Of a stretch of DNA of 64,000 nucleotides, positions 1 through 10,940 are shown in pieces. Positions within the stretch are counted from its first letter, which is position 1, and every line of letters begins with the position of its first letter. Below the pieces are notes generated by a model. The model was given only the letters and a program-made list of their open reading frames with translations. It ran no database searches and had not been told where the DNA came from. A program made the translations under genes and the position numbers. Source of the DNA: Vitrella brassicaformis. Taxonomy: Eukaryota; Sar; Vitrellaceae. The stretch lies in assembly GCA_001179505.1 (NCBI GenBank), contig CDMY01000510.1, positions 1-64,000 on the forward strand. The letters are read 5' to 3'.

Positions 1-272
1 GCTGATAGAATCAAGGGATCGGTCAAGGGATCGGGATTTAGCCTTCTTGAGCACCAGGCGCAAATGAGTTTACATCCTCCGTCTGGGGGCGTCTCTTGGG
101 GAAGCGTCTCCTGCACGCGTGACAAGGGATGGATGGATGGATGGATGGATGGCCGCGGAGAAGCGGACGGCTACAGCCTGACTGGCCGCAACGGGGACTC
201 CTGCCTGAAGGTTGCTGTCCCTGATCTGTCCCACTATCTCCAAGGGGTTGCGCAACGTCCTGACACACCGAG

Positions 273-645
273 CTGGGCTGCCTGCTGGGCAACATCGACT
301 CCGAAATGACCCGCCTGGCGCAGCTGCGGGTGGCCGCCGAGGTGCAGCGTGCGCGGACCGAGATGGCTGAGCGTGAGAGGGAAAGCGCCTGCATGGCCTG
401 CCTGACGGAGCCACGAGCAGTGGTGCTGCCATGCGGTCAGCAAGGGAGGCAGAGAGAGAGAGAGCGGTCCGTTCATGTGTGTGTGTGTGTGTGTGTGTGT
501 TGTGTGCGTGTCAGGCTGCAAGTGTTACTGTGGCCCTTGTCATGAGCGCATCGTCAGGGGCCGCCCAGGCGATGACGCCATGACCAATGAGGACGATGAG
601 CCAGAGCCGGTGCCCAGATGCCCACTGTGCTCCAAACAATTCTGA
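273..645 (+). CDS. RING-finger protein, 3' part only
   Basis: Two exons are visible: about 273-454 and about 519-645, with a TG-rich intron between them. The first runs through a charged helix and reaches CMACLTEPRAVVLPCG. The second supplies GCKCYCGPCHERI and ends with CPLCSKQF and a TGA stop at 643-645. Together they give a C3HC4-type RING at the extreme C-terminus, the position seen in many cytosolic E3 ubiquitin ligases of the MGRN/XIAP style, so a ubiquitin-ligase role is inferred from the family. The first exon's frame has a stop at 261-263; an AG at 271-272 is the likely acceptor. The rest of the gene is upstream, either outside the window or in exons I could not identify; bases 1-272 include a GGAT run at 128-152. 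The start codon is not visible. Confidence 0.7.
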
Positions 646-884
646 CCAGGGGCAGAAGGGAGGGGAGGGGAGGGGGCGGGCTGGCAGACTTTTTTCTGTC
701 TGGTTGCTTGTCGGATAGATTGGTGGCTGGCGAGCCAGACGTGAATTCATTCACAGTGTGTCTGTCGTTCCATGGACTCATTTGCTCGGCATGTACTGCC
801 CATGACTCACCCTTGTACAGTCAATGTTCTACGCAAGAAACATCGAAATATAAAACGTACGCAGCGATTGATCACCGCCGTGTA

Positions 885-1851
885 TCATACAGCCAGCCGC
901 ATCTTACCCCATTCGTCACAATAGCTCATCGGCGAGATGCTGTGGCCGCCACCCTCGCCCCCTCCACCTCCCTCTCGCTCTCTCTTCCTCACATAAGGCT
1001 CTCCCTCCTCCAGCTGGATGACGAGCTGCTGGATGAGGTGGGGATTGGCGGGCTGGGAGGGTGTCGGTCGCGGTCAGACACGCGCACGACACCCCCACCA
1101 GGCCCGCTCTCACGGTTGCATCAAAAACGGAAGCGGCGCTGGTGGGCTTGGCGGGCTTGGCGGGCTTGGCGGGCTTGGTAGTGGTGGCCTTCTGCCTCAG
1201 CGTGCCTTCCCTCGCCCACTTCCGCCGCAGACGAGCCAGCTCCGCGTCGCTGTTGGCTCTGGCTTTGGCGACACCTGCCGCTATCGCCTCCGACTGCGCA
1301 AGCAAGCAGGCGGGAACAGGCAAAGATAATGACCTTCCTGTCCTCGACCGCTGTTTGGTCCATCGTTTTGTTACCGTCGCCCACATCCTGGCCTTCTCCT
1401 GGGGTGTCACCCAGTTCGCCAAATCCTGATGGACAGACACACAGTGCACCGCACGCAGAGAGTGAGAGGTGTGCTGCGCGAGGGCACATTGAATGCGTGC
1501 GCCATTGCTCACCTCCTCAGTGAGCGGCTCGTCAATTTGACTCGTAGTGATACGTCTCCATCTCTACACACTGGCGGGCCATCTCGTAGGCCTCCTGCAG
1601 TTCCTGGAACGCCTCAGTGGAGCCGCCCTTCTTGTCAGGGTGGCACTCCTGCATCACATTAGATATGCATCACATTAGATGCATGCATGCGTCGAATGGG
1701 CATCTGCCCGCCAACGTGAGCCCTCTCCCTCCTCATTCGCCAATGCGCTTACCAGGGCACGCTCCAGGAACCGCGCTCTCACGTCAGCCAGGGTCGGCGT
1801 GGCGGACGCGTGGAGGCCTAGGACAGCGAGGGCGTCAGGCGATGTCGGCAT
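885..1851 (-). CDS. J-domain (DnaJ-like) protein, copy A, with a frame break
   Basis: Five exons: 1851-1753, 1648-1513, 1425-1375, 1293-1114 and 1052-885. Exon 1 encodes J-domain helix II after MPTSPDALAVLGL; exon 2 opens with ECHPDKKGG, which holds the HPD tripeptide needed to stimulate Hsp70 ATPase. The tail contains a KPA repeat from a 9-bp DNA repeat and ends in a charged Gly-rich stretch. There is no zinc finger and no DnaJ C-terminal domain, so this is a type III J-protein; its Hsp70 partner is unknown. Exon 1 is exactly the same length as in the neighbouring copy (2477-3414), and introns 1-3 fall at matching places. Exon 2 carries one extra base near 1561 compared with that copy: read straight, it hits a stop at 1532-1534; skipping one base restores the frame to a good donor at 1512. 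The gene is therefore either decayed or affected by a sequence error. Confidence 0.72.
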
Positions 1852-2476
1852 GGTGACAGGGCGTGACAACTCAAGGGGGAGCTGACTTGAAAGTCCAGCA
1901 GCAAGGGCCAGGGCGCTGCTGCTGCTGCTAGTGTGTGCTCGCACAGAATAAAATGGGCGACAAGACAAAGAAATAAAATGGGCAGCAAAAGACGCGCCCC
2001 ACGCGATTCTCGACTCGATTCTCGACAATTTTGATTCTCGACGCCGGTCATACATCGACAACACGCTCGCCAGCGGCCGGTGGCCGTGATCATCCTCGGT
2101 CGGGAATCGGGAATATCAAAGCGTCTCTGCATATACACAGTATGTCCTGCACACGGAATGAACCCTACACAGCATGAAGTGTAGCTATCCACACACACAT
2201 ATACGCACGTCGGCCTGTCTGTATGTGTCCATCTCTCCCGTGTCCATCCATCCATCCATCCATTCGCTCTTTCCCCCAGCTATAGGTAGTTCCCTCTTTA
2301 TCATCCTCTCGTCTGCCTGTCTGCCCCACTATCACATCGGATGACGCGCCAACAAGCCATGACGGTACCTGACAGAAGAAACCACACACAGACATGGACG
2401 CAAGCAACGGATGAATGAATAGCCGACAGACCGCCCCGTGTGTTTGTGAGAGAGCCCTCTCACCTTTAGAGTTTGC
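1852..2476. other. Intergenic stretch between the two J-protein genes
   Basis: No coding exon is supported here. It holds the promoter of copy A and the 3' flank of copy B. A 10-base motif GATTCTCGAC occurs three times close together (2005-2014, 2017-2026, 2033-2042), about 150-190 bases upstream of the copy A start, and a short GGAT run lies at about 2247-2262. No promoter element is recognisable with confidence. Confidence 0.5.
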
Positions 2477-3414
2477 TCAAGGTCGGAAACGGTGCTTGGC
2501 CGCCTTCTCCTTCTGCTTTGCCAGCTTCTCCCGCTTGGCCAGTGCCTCCGCCCTCTGCTGCTGGTGGCGAGCCGACAGGCAGGTCGCCACTCGGGGCACA
2601 CTCGCGGCGGGCTTGGTTGGGGACGACGTGGTGGGAGTGGGCTTGGCGTCCTCGACCTCGTCCTTGGTGTGGGTGTTATCCTCCTCCTTCTTCTCCTCCT
2701 CCTTGCTAGCATCTCCGGTGACGAGCTTGGTGGCAGCCATCTTGGTCTTACCCTCGGCCGCAGTCTTGGCATCCGACTGGGCGGCCGCAGCAGCCTCCTC
2801 CTTCGCCTTCTTGCTCGCGGCATCCTCGGCCGCCTTCTTCTCCTTTGCCTTCTCACTCTGCACAAGGAAGCAGACGGGCACATCCAGGCAAAGAGAATGA
2901 ATGAATGACGCGTCCGTCTGTTGTCGAGCGTCGTCTGGTCCGTCAGTTCATTACCATCACGTACTGCATGGCCAACTCGTGGGGTTTGGGGAGCTTGATC
3001 TTCTGATGGACAGACGACACACACCGGACAGAGAGTGAGAGGTGTGGTGTGTTGCTCAAGGGCCCATTCAGCGAGTGGACTCTGCTTACGAAGGAGACGA
3101 GTTTCCAGACAGGCAACGAGTTCCGCCACTCCACATGGGCCCGGGCCACCTCATACGCCTCCTTGAGCTTATGAAACGCCGCGAGAGAGCCGCCCTCCTT
3201 GTCTGGGTGGCACTCCTGCACGCACAACACACATGATTCATTGCATGCCAGCGAGCATCGAATGAACTGCATCCTTCCGCCAACGTGAACCGTCCTCATT
3301 CGTTAATGTGCTGACCTGCGCGCGCTGCAGGAACCGTGCCCTCACGTGTGCGGGCGTGGTGGGCAGGCGAAGGTCCAGCGCAGCGAGGGCATCGGCGGGC
3401 GAGAGGCTGGACAT
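2477..3414 (-). CDS. J-domain (DnaJ-like) protein, copy B
   Basis: Four exons, all joined in phase 0: 3414-3316, 3215-3090, 3002-2955, 2857-2477; predicted 217 residues. Exon 1 gives MSSLSPADALAALDL and helix II; exon 2 begins ECHPDKEGG with the HPD motif and continues into helix III (EAYEVARAHVEW). The last exon is a long Lys/Glu/Ala-rich helix (many KAKEE-type repeats) ending KAAKHRFRP. Lacking zinc finger and client-binding domains, it is a type III J-protein that presumably recruits an Hsp70 through its charged tail. The exon pattern is nearly the same as in the 885-1851 gene, so the two arose by tandem duplication; they now share the J domain but have unrelated tails. The ATG at 3414 is used because it opens directly into the conserved helix. 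Confidence 0.82.
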
Positions 3415-3559
3415 CGCGGCTTGCTACGCCAAGGGAGTGGACAACCTCACCGGCTCGACTTGCTACGGCTCAGCCTGCATCCGCCCTCCTGGCGGTGCCC
3501 GCCAGCTTCGATCCGCTCAAAACTGCGAGCTTTTGCGAATCTCAGCTCCCGACCCGTCG

Positions 3560-4940
3560 ATGCAGGAGCGTCGTGTGTGCAGCGACGTGTTCTCATTCGG
3601 ACTGATCTCATTGCTGATCTGTCTTTGGAAAGATTTCATCCTGGCGTCAGCCATGAACGGAGAGCGGAAGATGGCGACCTTTCTTTCGCTGAGGCCCACA
3701 GGCGACGGGCGGCCTCGTCGCTGGACGCACCTTGCTGCAGGTGGGCTGGCTGAATGAGATCTCCGGCTGCACTGTTCTCATGTGGGATGAATATCTGTGC
3801 ATGGTTTTGCCTTCAGGCAAGGGATTTGGAGGAGGTTTTGGGAGTGCCTCTACTGCAAAGGCATCATCACAAGCAGGCGCCAAGTCACTTGCTCCAATGG
3901 CCAAGAAGAAGATCACATTCAGCTTGGACGAAGAGGTGAGCTGGGGAGGGAGAGGGACGCCGTGCACAGCAAGGCGGGGAAGGAAGATTCGCCGCTCATG
4001 CGTGTGTCTTGCCTTCTGCACACAGGAGGTCGACCCTGGGGTGGTGGATGGCCTTGAGATCGTCAAGTACCCACACCCAGCACTACGGGCCAAGAACGAG
4101 GAGATCAGAGAATTCAGCACTGAAGGCGTCAAGGTGAGCATCCGACCACCATCTTGCATCGCATGTGTGCCACCGTGCTCGTGTGTTGGTTGCTTCAGCG
4201 CCTTGTCACTCGGATGTTCAAGCTCATGTATGCGGCAGGAGGGGTGGGACTGGCCGCGCCACAGGTGAGCAGCGAATACAGCGCTTCTCCTCAGTACACA
4301 GTCGTCAGCTTGCCTGTGCGTGCGTCGCGTCAGGTTGGCATCAACAAGCGGCTGATGGTGTTCAATCCGTCGGGGAGGATGCGGAGGAAAGACAGCGAAA
4401 TGATACTCCTCAATCCACAAATCGGTATGAGGGGTGGGTGGGTGGACGATGTGGGTGGGTGATGGCCACGCACACGCACATCCTTGAATGCGGCCACTTT
4501 GCTGCTGGTTGTTTGGTTGGTTGGCTCTGTGTGTGTGCAGTGGATCAGTCGCTTCAGAAAGATGTCATGGACGAGGGCTGCCTGTCCTTCCCCGACATGA
4601 ACGGCCCTGTCACCCGCAGCATGGAAATCACCGTCCAATACAACACCCTTGACGTGAGCGGCCTCACCTCACTCATCCGCAAATGCAGCCTAGCCTGACT
4701 TGCTCATGGATCTGTCTGAATGTGTGGGCATCTGTGTGTGTGTGTGTGTGTCAGGGCAAGTCGACCAAGCGGACGTTGAGTGGCTGGGAGGCCCGCATCT
4801 TCCAGCACGAGTATGACCACATTGACGGTGTCGTGTACATCGACCGGTTGCCGCCCGAGGCTCGCGAGCGTGTGCAGCCTCAGCTTGACAGACTGGTCAA
4901 GGACTATGAGGAGCGCACCGGCAAACCGGGGGCACTCTGA
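3560..4940 (+). CDS. Peptide deformylase, probably plastid-targeted
   Basis: Seven exons: 3560-3740, 3817-3935, 4026-4133, 4199-4264, 4334-4424, 4541-4653, 4755-4940. The enzyme removes the formyl group from the N-terminal Met of organelle-made proteins, using a bound metal. All three family motifs are present: GGVGLAAPQ (exon 4), EGCLSFP with the metal-binding Cys (exon 6) and QHEYDHIDG with the two metal-binding His and the catalytic Glu (exon 7). The ATG at 3560 is preferred because the peptide that follows has a basic start and a hydrophobic core (FGLISLLICLW) and then a basic, hydroxyl-rich stretch, as in signal-plus-transit presequences of complex plastids; ATGs at 3653 or 3671 would lose it. 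It is divergent from the J-protein gene, with only 145 bases between the two starts. Confidence 0.92.
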
Positions 4941-5358
4941 TGTCTGTCTTTCTCGTTCCAGTGGAGGCGTGCAGTGATCTGGCTGTGACGAATATCTGAA
5001 GAAGTCGAGATGACTGATGGATGTTTGGTGGGTGGGGACCTGCAGTGTGACAAATCATTTGCCGACCTCTGATTCATTCACACAGAAGAGGTTGGTCAGC
5101 CGCCATGGACAGACACGTAGCAGCACGAATCACGTCCATGCGTCTACGCACACAGGAAGCTGTACAATCACCCACCCATGTGAGCATGTATACTGGCTAC
5201 CGTAAGCTATCCATCATATCGCCCACCGCTGGCTGGCTCGCTCACGCATTACACCTAAACAGAAACACGCACCAAGCCACAACAATCCGAACGCAAGACA
5301 TCTTTGAAGTACGGCTCCACACTGCATGTCTCCCACCCGTGATATGATACTTGTCCTC
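4941..5358. other. Intergenic, between convergent genes
   Basis: This 418-base stretch separates the deformylase stop from the stop of the minus-strand TLDc gene, so it holds two 3' ends. I see no coding exon, RNA gene or clear repeat in it. Confidence 0.5.
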
Positions 5359-7292
5359 TCACGAGAGGGTCCAAACTTCCATCTCAGTGATGGTGAAGGT
5401 CATGCTGCCCGCCAGAGTCCCATCGCCCGCCGCATCCACCGGTCCCCGATATCCGGCCGGCAAGTAGGGATTCTTGACCATCATGCCGCAGCTGCTGAGG
5501 TCGGCAGCCAGGCCGGGCTCAGCATAAGCTAACACCACACCCGCTGCATCATCCACATAGATGGCCACCTTGGCGAATGGCCGCCCACCAAGCCACCTCA
5601 CCGCCCCCTCCCGCCCAGCGACCGCCACCGCCTGACGACCGTCGGGTGGCGTGTCGATCCTGGTGGGTCCGTCACACGCCCCGCTGATGCTGTAGACCCT
5701 CACGGGGCAGTCGGTGGTCTCGTACGATGTGGGGTCGGCGGGTGGTTCGAGGGGGCCGTCCACGAAGGCTGCAAATTTGTGTGTGTCGTTGTGCTGCACG
5801 ACGAACAGCAGATTGCTGACGTCGCTGACACAGTCGAGGAGACTGCTGTGACCGAAACCGTCGCGGCTCGACCTATCGTAAACAAGACATCCATATGCAC
5901 ACGACATTCTCCAACCCCTCAGTCGCCCATCCTTTCCTTCTGCGTGTCCGCGTACTTGTACAGCAGGGAGGGCGGCTTGCTCATTCGCCCCGTGAGCTCC
6001 ACCAATGACGCCAGGTGGTCCTCCGATGTGACGATGAGGTCGCCGCCCGCGCCCCATCGGTAGAAGGGCTGGTGCTTGAGGCCGTACTGACACAGAAAAT
6101 ACCGACACATGCCAGATGTCGACTGAAATAGCACCCACTCAGACAGACTCACCATCTGCAGGTCCTCTACAAACAGCTCTCTGCGCCGCTCGATCACAGG
6201 TGGGGCGACCTTCTGGCCGGCAGGCATGACGGCCTGGCGCCTTGCGAAATCCACAACACGCTGCAGATGCTCAGCTGAGGTCTGACGCACATCGGGCTCC
6301 AACTGGTACGTCCTGAAGACACACAACACACAGAGGAGAGCATTTGACAACCCATGTCGTCGTGCCTTTTCCGCCCTCTTCGTTGCCTACGGTGAGAATC
6401 TGTTGAGCAGTGGGCTGTTGGTGGGGCCGAGAGGCGACAGTGTCCGGCGCATGACCGACACCCTCTCCCCCAATATGGTGACGCTGAGCACCTCGTCCTC
6501 CTCGCTATCGTCCGTTTTCATGAACGGCTCCATCGCGCACAGGAAGGCCGCCGTCCGCTCCTTCTCCGCCTTGAGAGCCTCGTACGCACGCTCATACAGG
6601 CGGCGGCTCTCGTCAAACGCCGCAAAGGGCCCCGCTACATCCGTCTGCCTCTGCCCCTCCCCCTCTCCCATCTGCACATCGCCACTGCCGCTACTGTCGC
6701 CATCACCGCTGCCGAACTCCCTCATGAAGAGCGCGTGGTACTCGGCATACGATGGGTCGTTCTGCAGGGCGGCGGTCAGCTCGATGGCGTCCTCGCGGCC
6801 CCGCTCGACGAATGTGAGCTCGTTGAGGAGCCAGCGGAAGTATGCCGGGCAGCTCTCGAGGTAGGGCCGCTTCTCTGCGTCGTGGGGCAGGGCGGCCTCG
6901 AAGCGCAGCAGCAGCACTGACAGGTAATTTCGCACCATCGACGGCCGCATGAGGGCCGCACGCGAGACCGGGAAGACGGTGCCGCCGACGTTGAGAGTGA
7001 GAGTGCCGCTGGTCTGCTGGGGCTCCCGTGGGCCGCCCTTCTCGCTGATCATGGCATGCATCTCCTCTGCCAGCCGCTTGGCCTCGTTCTCCGCCGCCTT
7101 CCATCCCGCCAGTGCCTCGGTGAGAAGCCGCTCCAAAGACGATTGGACCGCATGGAGCCGCCTGTCGCCCTCGACGCTGCTCGTTGTGACGCCGTCGAGC
7201 GAGGAGGGGGGAAGGGGCTGCTCGTCGTCGAAGGGCAGGCCGAAAATGCCCTTTCGCTTCTTGGATGCGCCTGATGCTGCGGCCGCCGCCAT
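5359..7292 (-). CDS. T1/BTB-domain protein with C-terminal TLDc domain
   Basis: Four exons: 7292-6391, 6312-6153, 6086-5956, 5872-5359; 568 residues. A basic N-terminus and a coiled-coil helix (about residues 45-85) lead into a T1 (KCTD/Kv tetramerisation) BTB domain at about 97-165 that begins LTLNVGGTVFPVSR and includes PAYFRWLLNEL. A second T1-like strand pair follows (DEVLSVTILGERVSVMRRTL, about residues 267-286). The last two exons encode a TLDc domain: LLYK, SSRDGFGHSSLL, LLFVVQHNDTHKFAAF, SISGAC, and the closing EMEVWTLS. TLDc domains are known in oxidation-resistance proteins and V-ATPase regulators; BTB domains assemble oligomers or cullin-3 ligases. The function here is not known. 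Close relatives are at 14844-17816, 38576-40416 and the right edge. Confidence 0.85.
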
Positions 7293-7444
7293 TGCTATGA
7301 AGTGATGGGCGCTCAGACGGTCCCGTGTCGGTTGTAAACGCAGCTTCTGCGAGCTGCAAGGAAAGGCGGAAATCGGTAGCGAGAGCTTGGACGATTCCTA
7401 GGCAGCTGGGACGCTTCCCTGCCACAGCGGTGCCGTTAGCCATC

Positions 7445-8154
7445 ATGCGGATTCGTTGGCGGAACAAAACGCTCACCGAGAGGGGAGCCAAGCTCATGGA
7501 GGAGGCCGTCCGATACGTTGAAGACAAGTATGACGCACACACACACAGGAACACCAGCGGCAGAAGAGCAAACCATTCTCCTGAGCAGCTGTCTATCGTC
7601 ACCTGTCTGTCTGTGTGATCGTCTCAGGATACGCCAGGAGGCCCACGATGCCATCATGAAGGACGAGAAGCCGCCGGGTGGGCACATGGGTGGGCAAAGT
7701 TGTATGGACGGGCAAGTCGACACCTGTATGTGCGTTAATCCGGGTTTTCTTGTGCTGGTGCGCTTTTCTGTGTGCGTGTGCAGAGCCTCCCCACCTGCCC
7801 ACGGTGATAAACGATCGTCTGTTCCCTCACTGCATCGCAGTGGCCGTCGTGCCAAACGCAGGTAGGTCAGTAGGTGGGTGGGTGTGGGCGGATGCCTCAA
7901 CACGCCAAGCAGAAACATACGCAGAAGAGAAGAGTCATGTCTGCCGGTCGTGTGTGTCGGTGATTCAACCTGGGTGTGCAGGTGAGGGTTCGTGTTTTAG
8001 AGGCATGGAGTGTGCACAGATTGAGACCATGGGCAAGGTACGGCGGCAATCGACAATTGACGGATGGAGGGGAGGGGAAGCGATGCGGTAACTGTGTCTG
8101 TCTGTCTGTCTGCAGGTGTACAATGTGGCTCTGGTGCTGCGGCCGGAACCGTAG
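7445..8154 (+). CDS. Small protein of unknown function
   Basis: Five exons: 7445-7527, 7628-7677, 7784-7861, 7982-8037, 8116-8154, with all phases consistent; 101 residues. It starts MRIRWRNKTLTERGAKLMEE, a basic amphipathic helix, has the central stretch INDRLFPHCIAVAVVPN, and ends VYNVALVLRPEP. The same frame stays open upstream to about 7325 but contains no ATG there, so the ATG at 7445 is used. I do not recognise the family. The evenly spaced small exons with good splice sites argue that it is a real gene. The start lies 152 bases from the start of the TLDc gene on the other strand, so the two probably share a promoter region. The basic N-terminus would fit an organelle protein but this is only a guess. 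Confidence 0.6.
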
Positions 8155-8597
8155 CGCTCAGATATCGTATGTGTATCATGTACAGCAAGGTACGGATGGC
8201 TGGATGGATGGGGAAGGAAGTAGATATCTCTGCTCCCTCGCTCGCTCGTCGCGGGCTAATCGTCTCTCCTCCCTCCCTCCCTGCCGGCCTGCCTGCCAGT
8301 GCTGCCAGTGCGCCTCGCCTGCCTCTCTCTCCTGTGCATATTTGTCACAATCCTGTCTGTGATCATGATCAATCATGACAGAATAAGTGAATGGTGTACA
8401 TGGCACATTCGTGACATCGAATTCGTTCGCTCGGACGGGACGGGACGCTTTTATTTGATTGATTCGTGTGGAGTGAGTGAGTGGAGTGGATCAACGGATT
8501 GTCTGGACGAACCGCCGGCTGATCGGATCGATGATGACCTGAGACTAATTGCCTGTCTGTCTGTCGTACTGCTCGCACACATACACTCACGCGACAC

Positions 8598-8695
8598 TTA
8601 ACGCGACAAATCGAAGACAGTGCCGCCGACGTTGAAATGAATGTGCCGCTGGTGTGCTGAGGCTCGGAAGTGCCGCCCCTCTCACTAAATAAATA
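8598..8695 (-). pseudogene. Remnant of a T1/BTB-TLDc gene
   Basis: Read on the minus strand, this short stretch matches the first exon of the 5359-7292 gene just before and within the T1 domain: SERGGTSEPQHTSGT here against SEKGGPREPQQTSGT there, then after a frame change FNVGGTVFDLSR followed by a stop at 8598-8600. DNA similarity to positions 6970-7055 is also visible by eye. It is a broken fragment with a frameshift and a stop. The rest of the 8155-8713 interval shows no exon; TGTC/CTGT-rich tracts are common in it. Confidence 0.75.
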
Positions 8696-8713
8696 GATAC
8701 ATTCCAATCCCCC

Positions 8714-10329
8714 ATGCAGCTTAGCTACCGCGCAACTTGGCTGTCCCAGCGCATGGACACACGGACAATCATACCCTTAACCACCACCACCTGGCGCAAA
8801 CTTGGCGCCCATTCAGGGCGTTTTGGTGACGTTGCGACCCTCAGCAGATACCCTCCAGCTGTCAGTTTTGTCAGATCTCTCGATTTGTTGGCTCGGCTGT
8901 CGGCCTTTCTGGCGCTGCGTGGAACTTTTCCGCTTCCCATGTCAAGCAGAGATGAGCTGTGGCCTCCTAGGGACGTTCCACTGAACTTCGACTGCCGAGA
9001 AGCCTTCCCGATACTCGGCCAAGTGCTCGACTGCCCTACACACCAGCAGAGGGCCACATGCTGGGCCCACGCCACAGGGTGCGCCTACCTGTGCGCGGCT
9101 CAGCTGCAGCGACACTGTGCGCCAAGTGACCTTCCGGAGATCAGACGTCAATGCGATCCAAACCGACTGGCTCCTCTCTGCGGTGACGCAGAGACGTGTC
9201 TCGGAAGCGGCTGTGACCCCGCGATTGCGCTGGAGTGTCTCACCGGCAAGCCTCCAACTCGCATTGGACAGGGCCTATCAAATCTGCAGCGGGTGCACGA
9301 GATCTGTCGGTCAGCTGAGTGATGCACGATATCAGTTGTCACACAGAATGTCATCTGACTGTCGCTTTCCCTCATGTTCAGGTGGATCTACGAGAAAGGC
9401 CCTGTCGTGTCTGCAAGTAAGCCTCAATGGGCGAGCTCCTGTCAGCCTGTGAAGATGCCCATTCTGCTGTACTGCAGGCTTCGCAGTCCGGAATGACTTC
9501 ACTGGCGGCCGACGAGGACCGTACGACACGCAGCAGAGGCCCGGGCCCAATCTAGGCCGACATGCTCTCGTCATCATCGGGTGGAAGAAGACACCACACG
9601 GCGAAATTCGTAAGTAAAGCAAGAGAGACGGGCACACCCTCGCAGAAGTACCAAGCATTCCGCTGTCATTTCAGGTGGCTGGTCAAGAACAGCTGGAGAC
9701 ACTCTCACCTGACAGAGGAGCTTTTCGGACGCCAAGACATCGATAGCGAGGTGCTGGGGATAGACCTGAGCAACACTCCCGAGCGCGACTTCTTCCTGCC
9801 GAACAGCCCAGATGAATGGGCATTGATTCACGATGCACTTGACGGACCGTGGCGTGAGAGCGGTGGGCCTCTGTCATCGGCACACTTCTTCAAGTGCTTC
9901 ATGAACAGGCAGACAACACAGCTGCGCTTTGTCTTCCAGTGCCCGGGTTTGTTCTTCGCTCAGTTCACGAGTGGGAACAGGCAGGCAGGTCTTTACAATG
10001 GAAGAGCGCAGTTGAGTAGAGCTTATGTGGAGGCCAGGGGCCTGTCCTCTGTGGTTGAGGTTAATGGGGCGGGGAATCAGATCAGAAGGATGCCGGTGGT
10101 GCTGCGTCAGAAAGGAGAGCACGAGCTGAAGCTCTCGTTCGAACAGCCAGGCGGAGACTACCGGTCGTTCGTTTTTGAGCGAGTGAGGTCAGTGAGCGGG
10201 CAGCCTGTGCGTGTGCATGAGCTTCATGAGTGCGAGGATGAGTGTTCTCTGCTGTCACCGATGCTGTGTGATTTTTCAGCTCTGCACTCATCCAGCTGCT
10301 CTGCTGTGGGGGTGTTTGGGTGTGGGTGA
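8714..10329 (+). CDS. Papain-like (C1) cysteine peptidase, with one frame conflict
   Basis: Proposed exons: 8714-9309, 9382-9416, 9478-9609, 9675-10329. Catalytic motifs appear in family order: THQQRATCWAHATG (oxyanion Gln and active Cys followed by Trp), WIYEKGPVVSA, GRHALVIIGW (active His) and LVKNSW (active Asn). The Cys loop lacks the usual Gly-Ser before Cys-Trp, so it is a divergent member. A hydrophobic stretch (LLARLSAFLAL) in the first exon could be an internal signal. After KNSW the protein continues about 200 residues without a known domain. The intron after HGEI has a perfect GTAAGT donor and a CAG acceptor, yet joining them shifts the frame by one base. The gene is either slightly decayed, mis-sequenced by a base, or uses a weaker donor at GTGGAA near 9590. 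Confidence 0.7.
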
Positions 10330-10940
10330 GAGGTGTTTGCGTTTGTCGGCCAATCGTGTGCCGACCCACCTTTCTGTTTATTTCGGTGATCGACTGCCGA
10401 CTGACTTATCGCATGAGACCGTGTACAATAGGTGTGCGTCAAAACCATGGTTGCAAGCCGCCCGACCGACAACACACACCTCACAAATTCAAATGCGTGT
10501 GCTCTGCCTGACCCACCAACTCACACCCATCAGTGGGCACGCTGTAGCTTTGAGTAAGCATGTTGGAAGCGGCTGGACTACACCCATGACATGCAAAGGC
10601 TGGTACACACATTGATGCATCAGTCCGGCCGGCGGCTGGGTGACGCCCCTCTCTGCTGATCGAGGGCGTCACTGCTGGCCCTGGCTGCTGGGCACATAGC
10701 ATCACACAACACATGGCATGGGTGTGCATGGGATGGATGGCATGGATGTCTGTGTGTGAATCGCATGACGTCGAACGCCCCTGCCTGCCTGTCTGTCTGT
10801 CTGTCTGGGTGGCTGTCTCGATGACGTACTAAGTAAGTAAACACATTTCGACACACATACATGACTGTACACACACCTTCACTCGAATGCACTCACTGCA
10901 CCCATCGACTGCACACGTTCAGACGATCGGGTTGATTCAG
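10330..10940. other. Intergenic, between convergent genes
   Basis: This 611-base stretch holds the 3' ends of the peptidase and of the pseudouridine synthase gene. It has scattered TG and TGTC runs (a clear one at about 10790-10806). I find no exon or RNA gene. Confidence 0.5.

Noticed and set aside
476-500. TG dinucleotide run as a Z-DNA or regulatory element
   Set aside because: It lies in the intron of the RING gene just ahead of the acceptor, as in many introns of this window.
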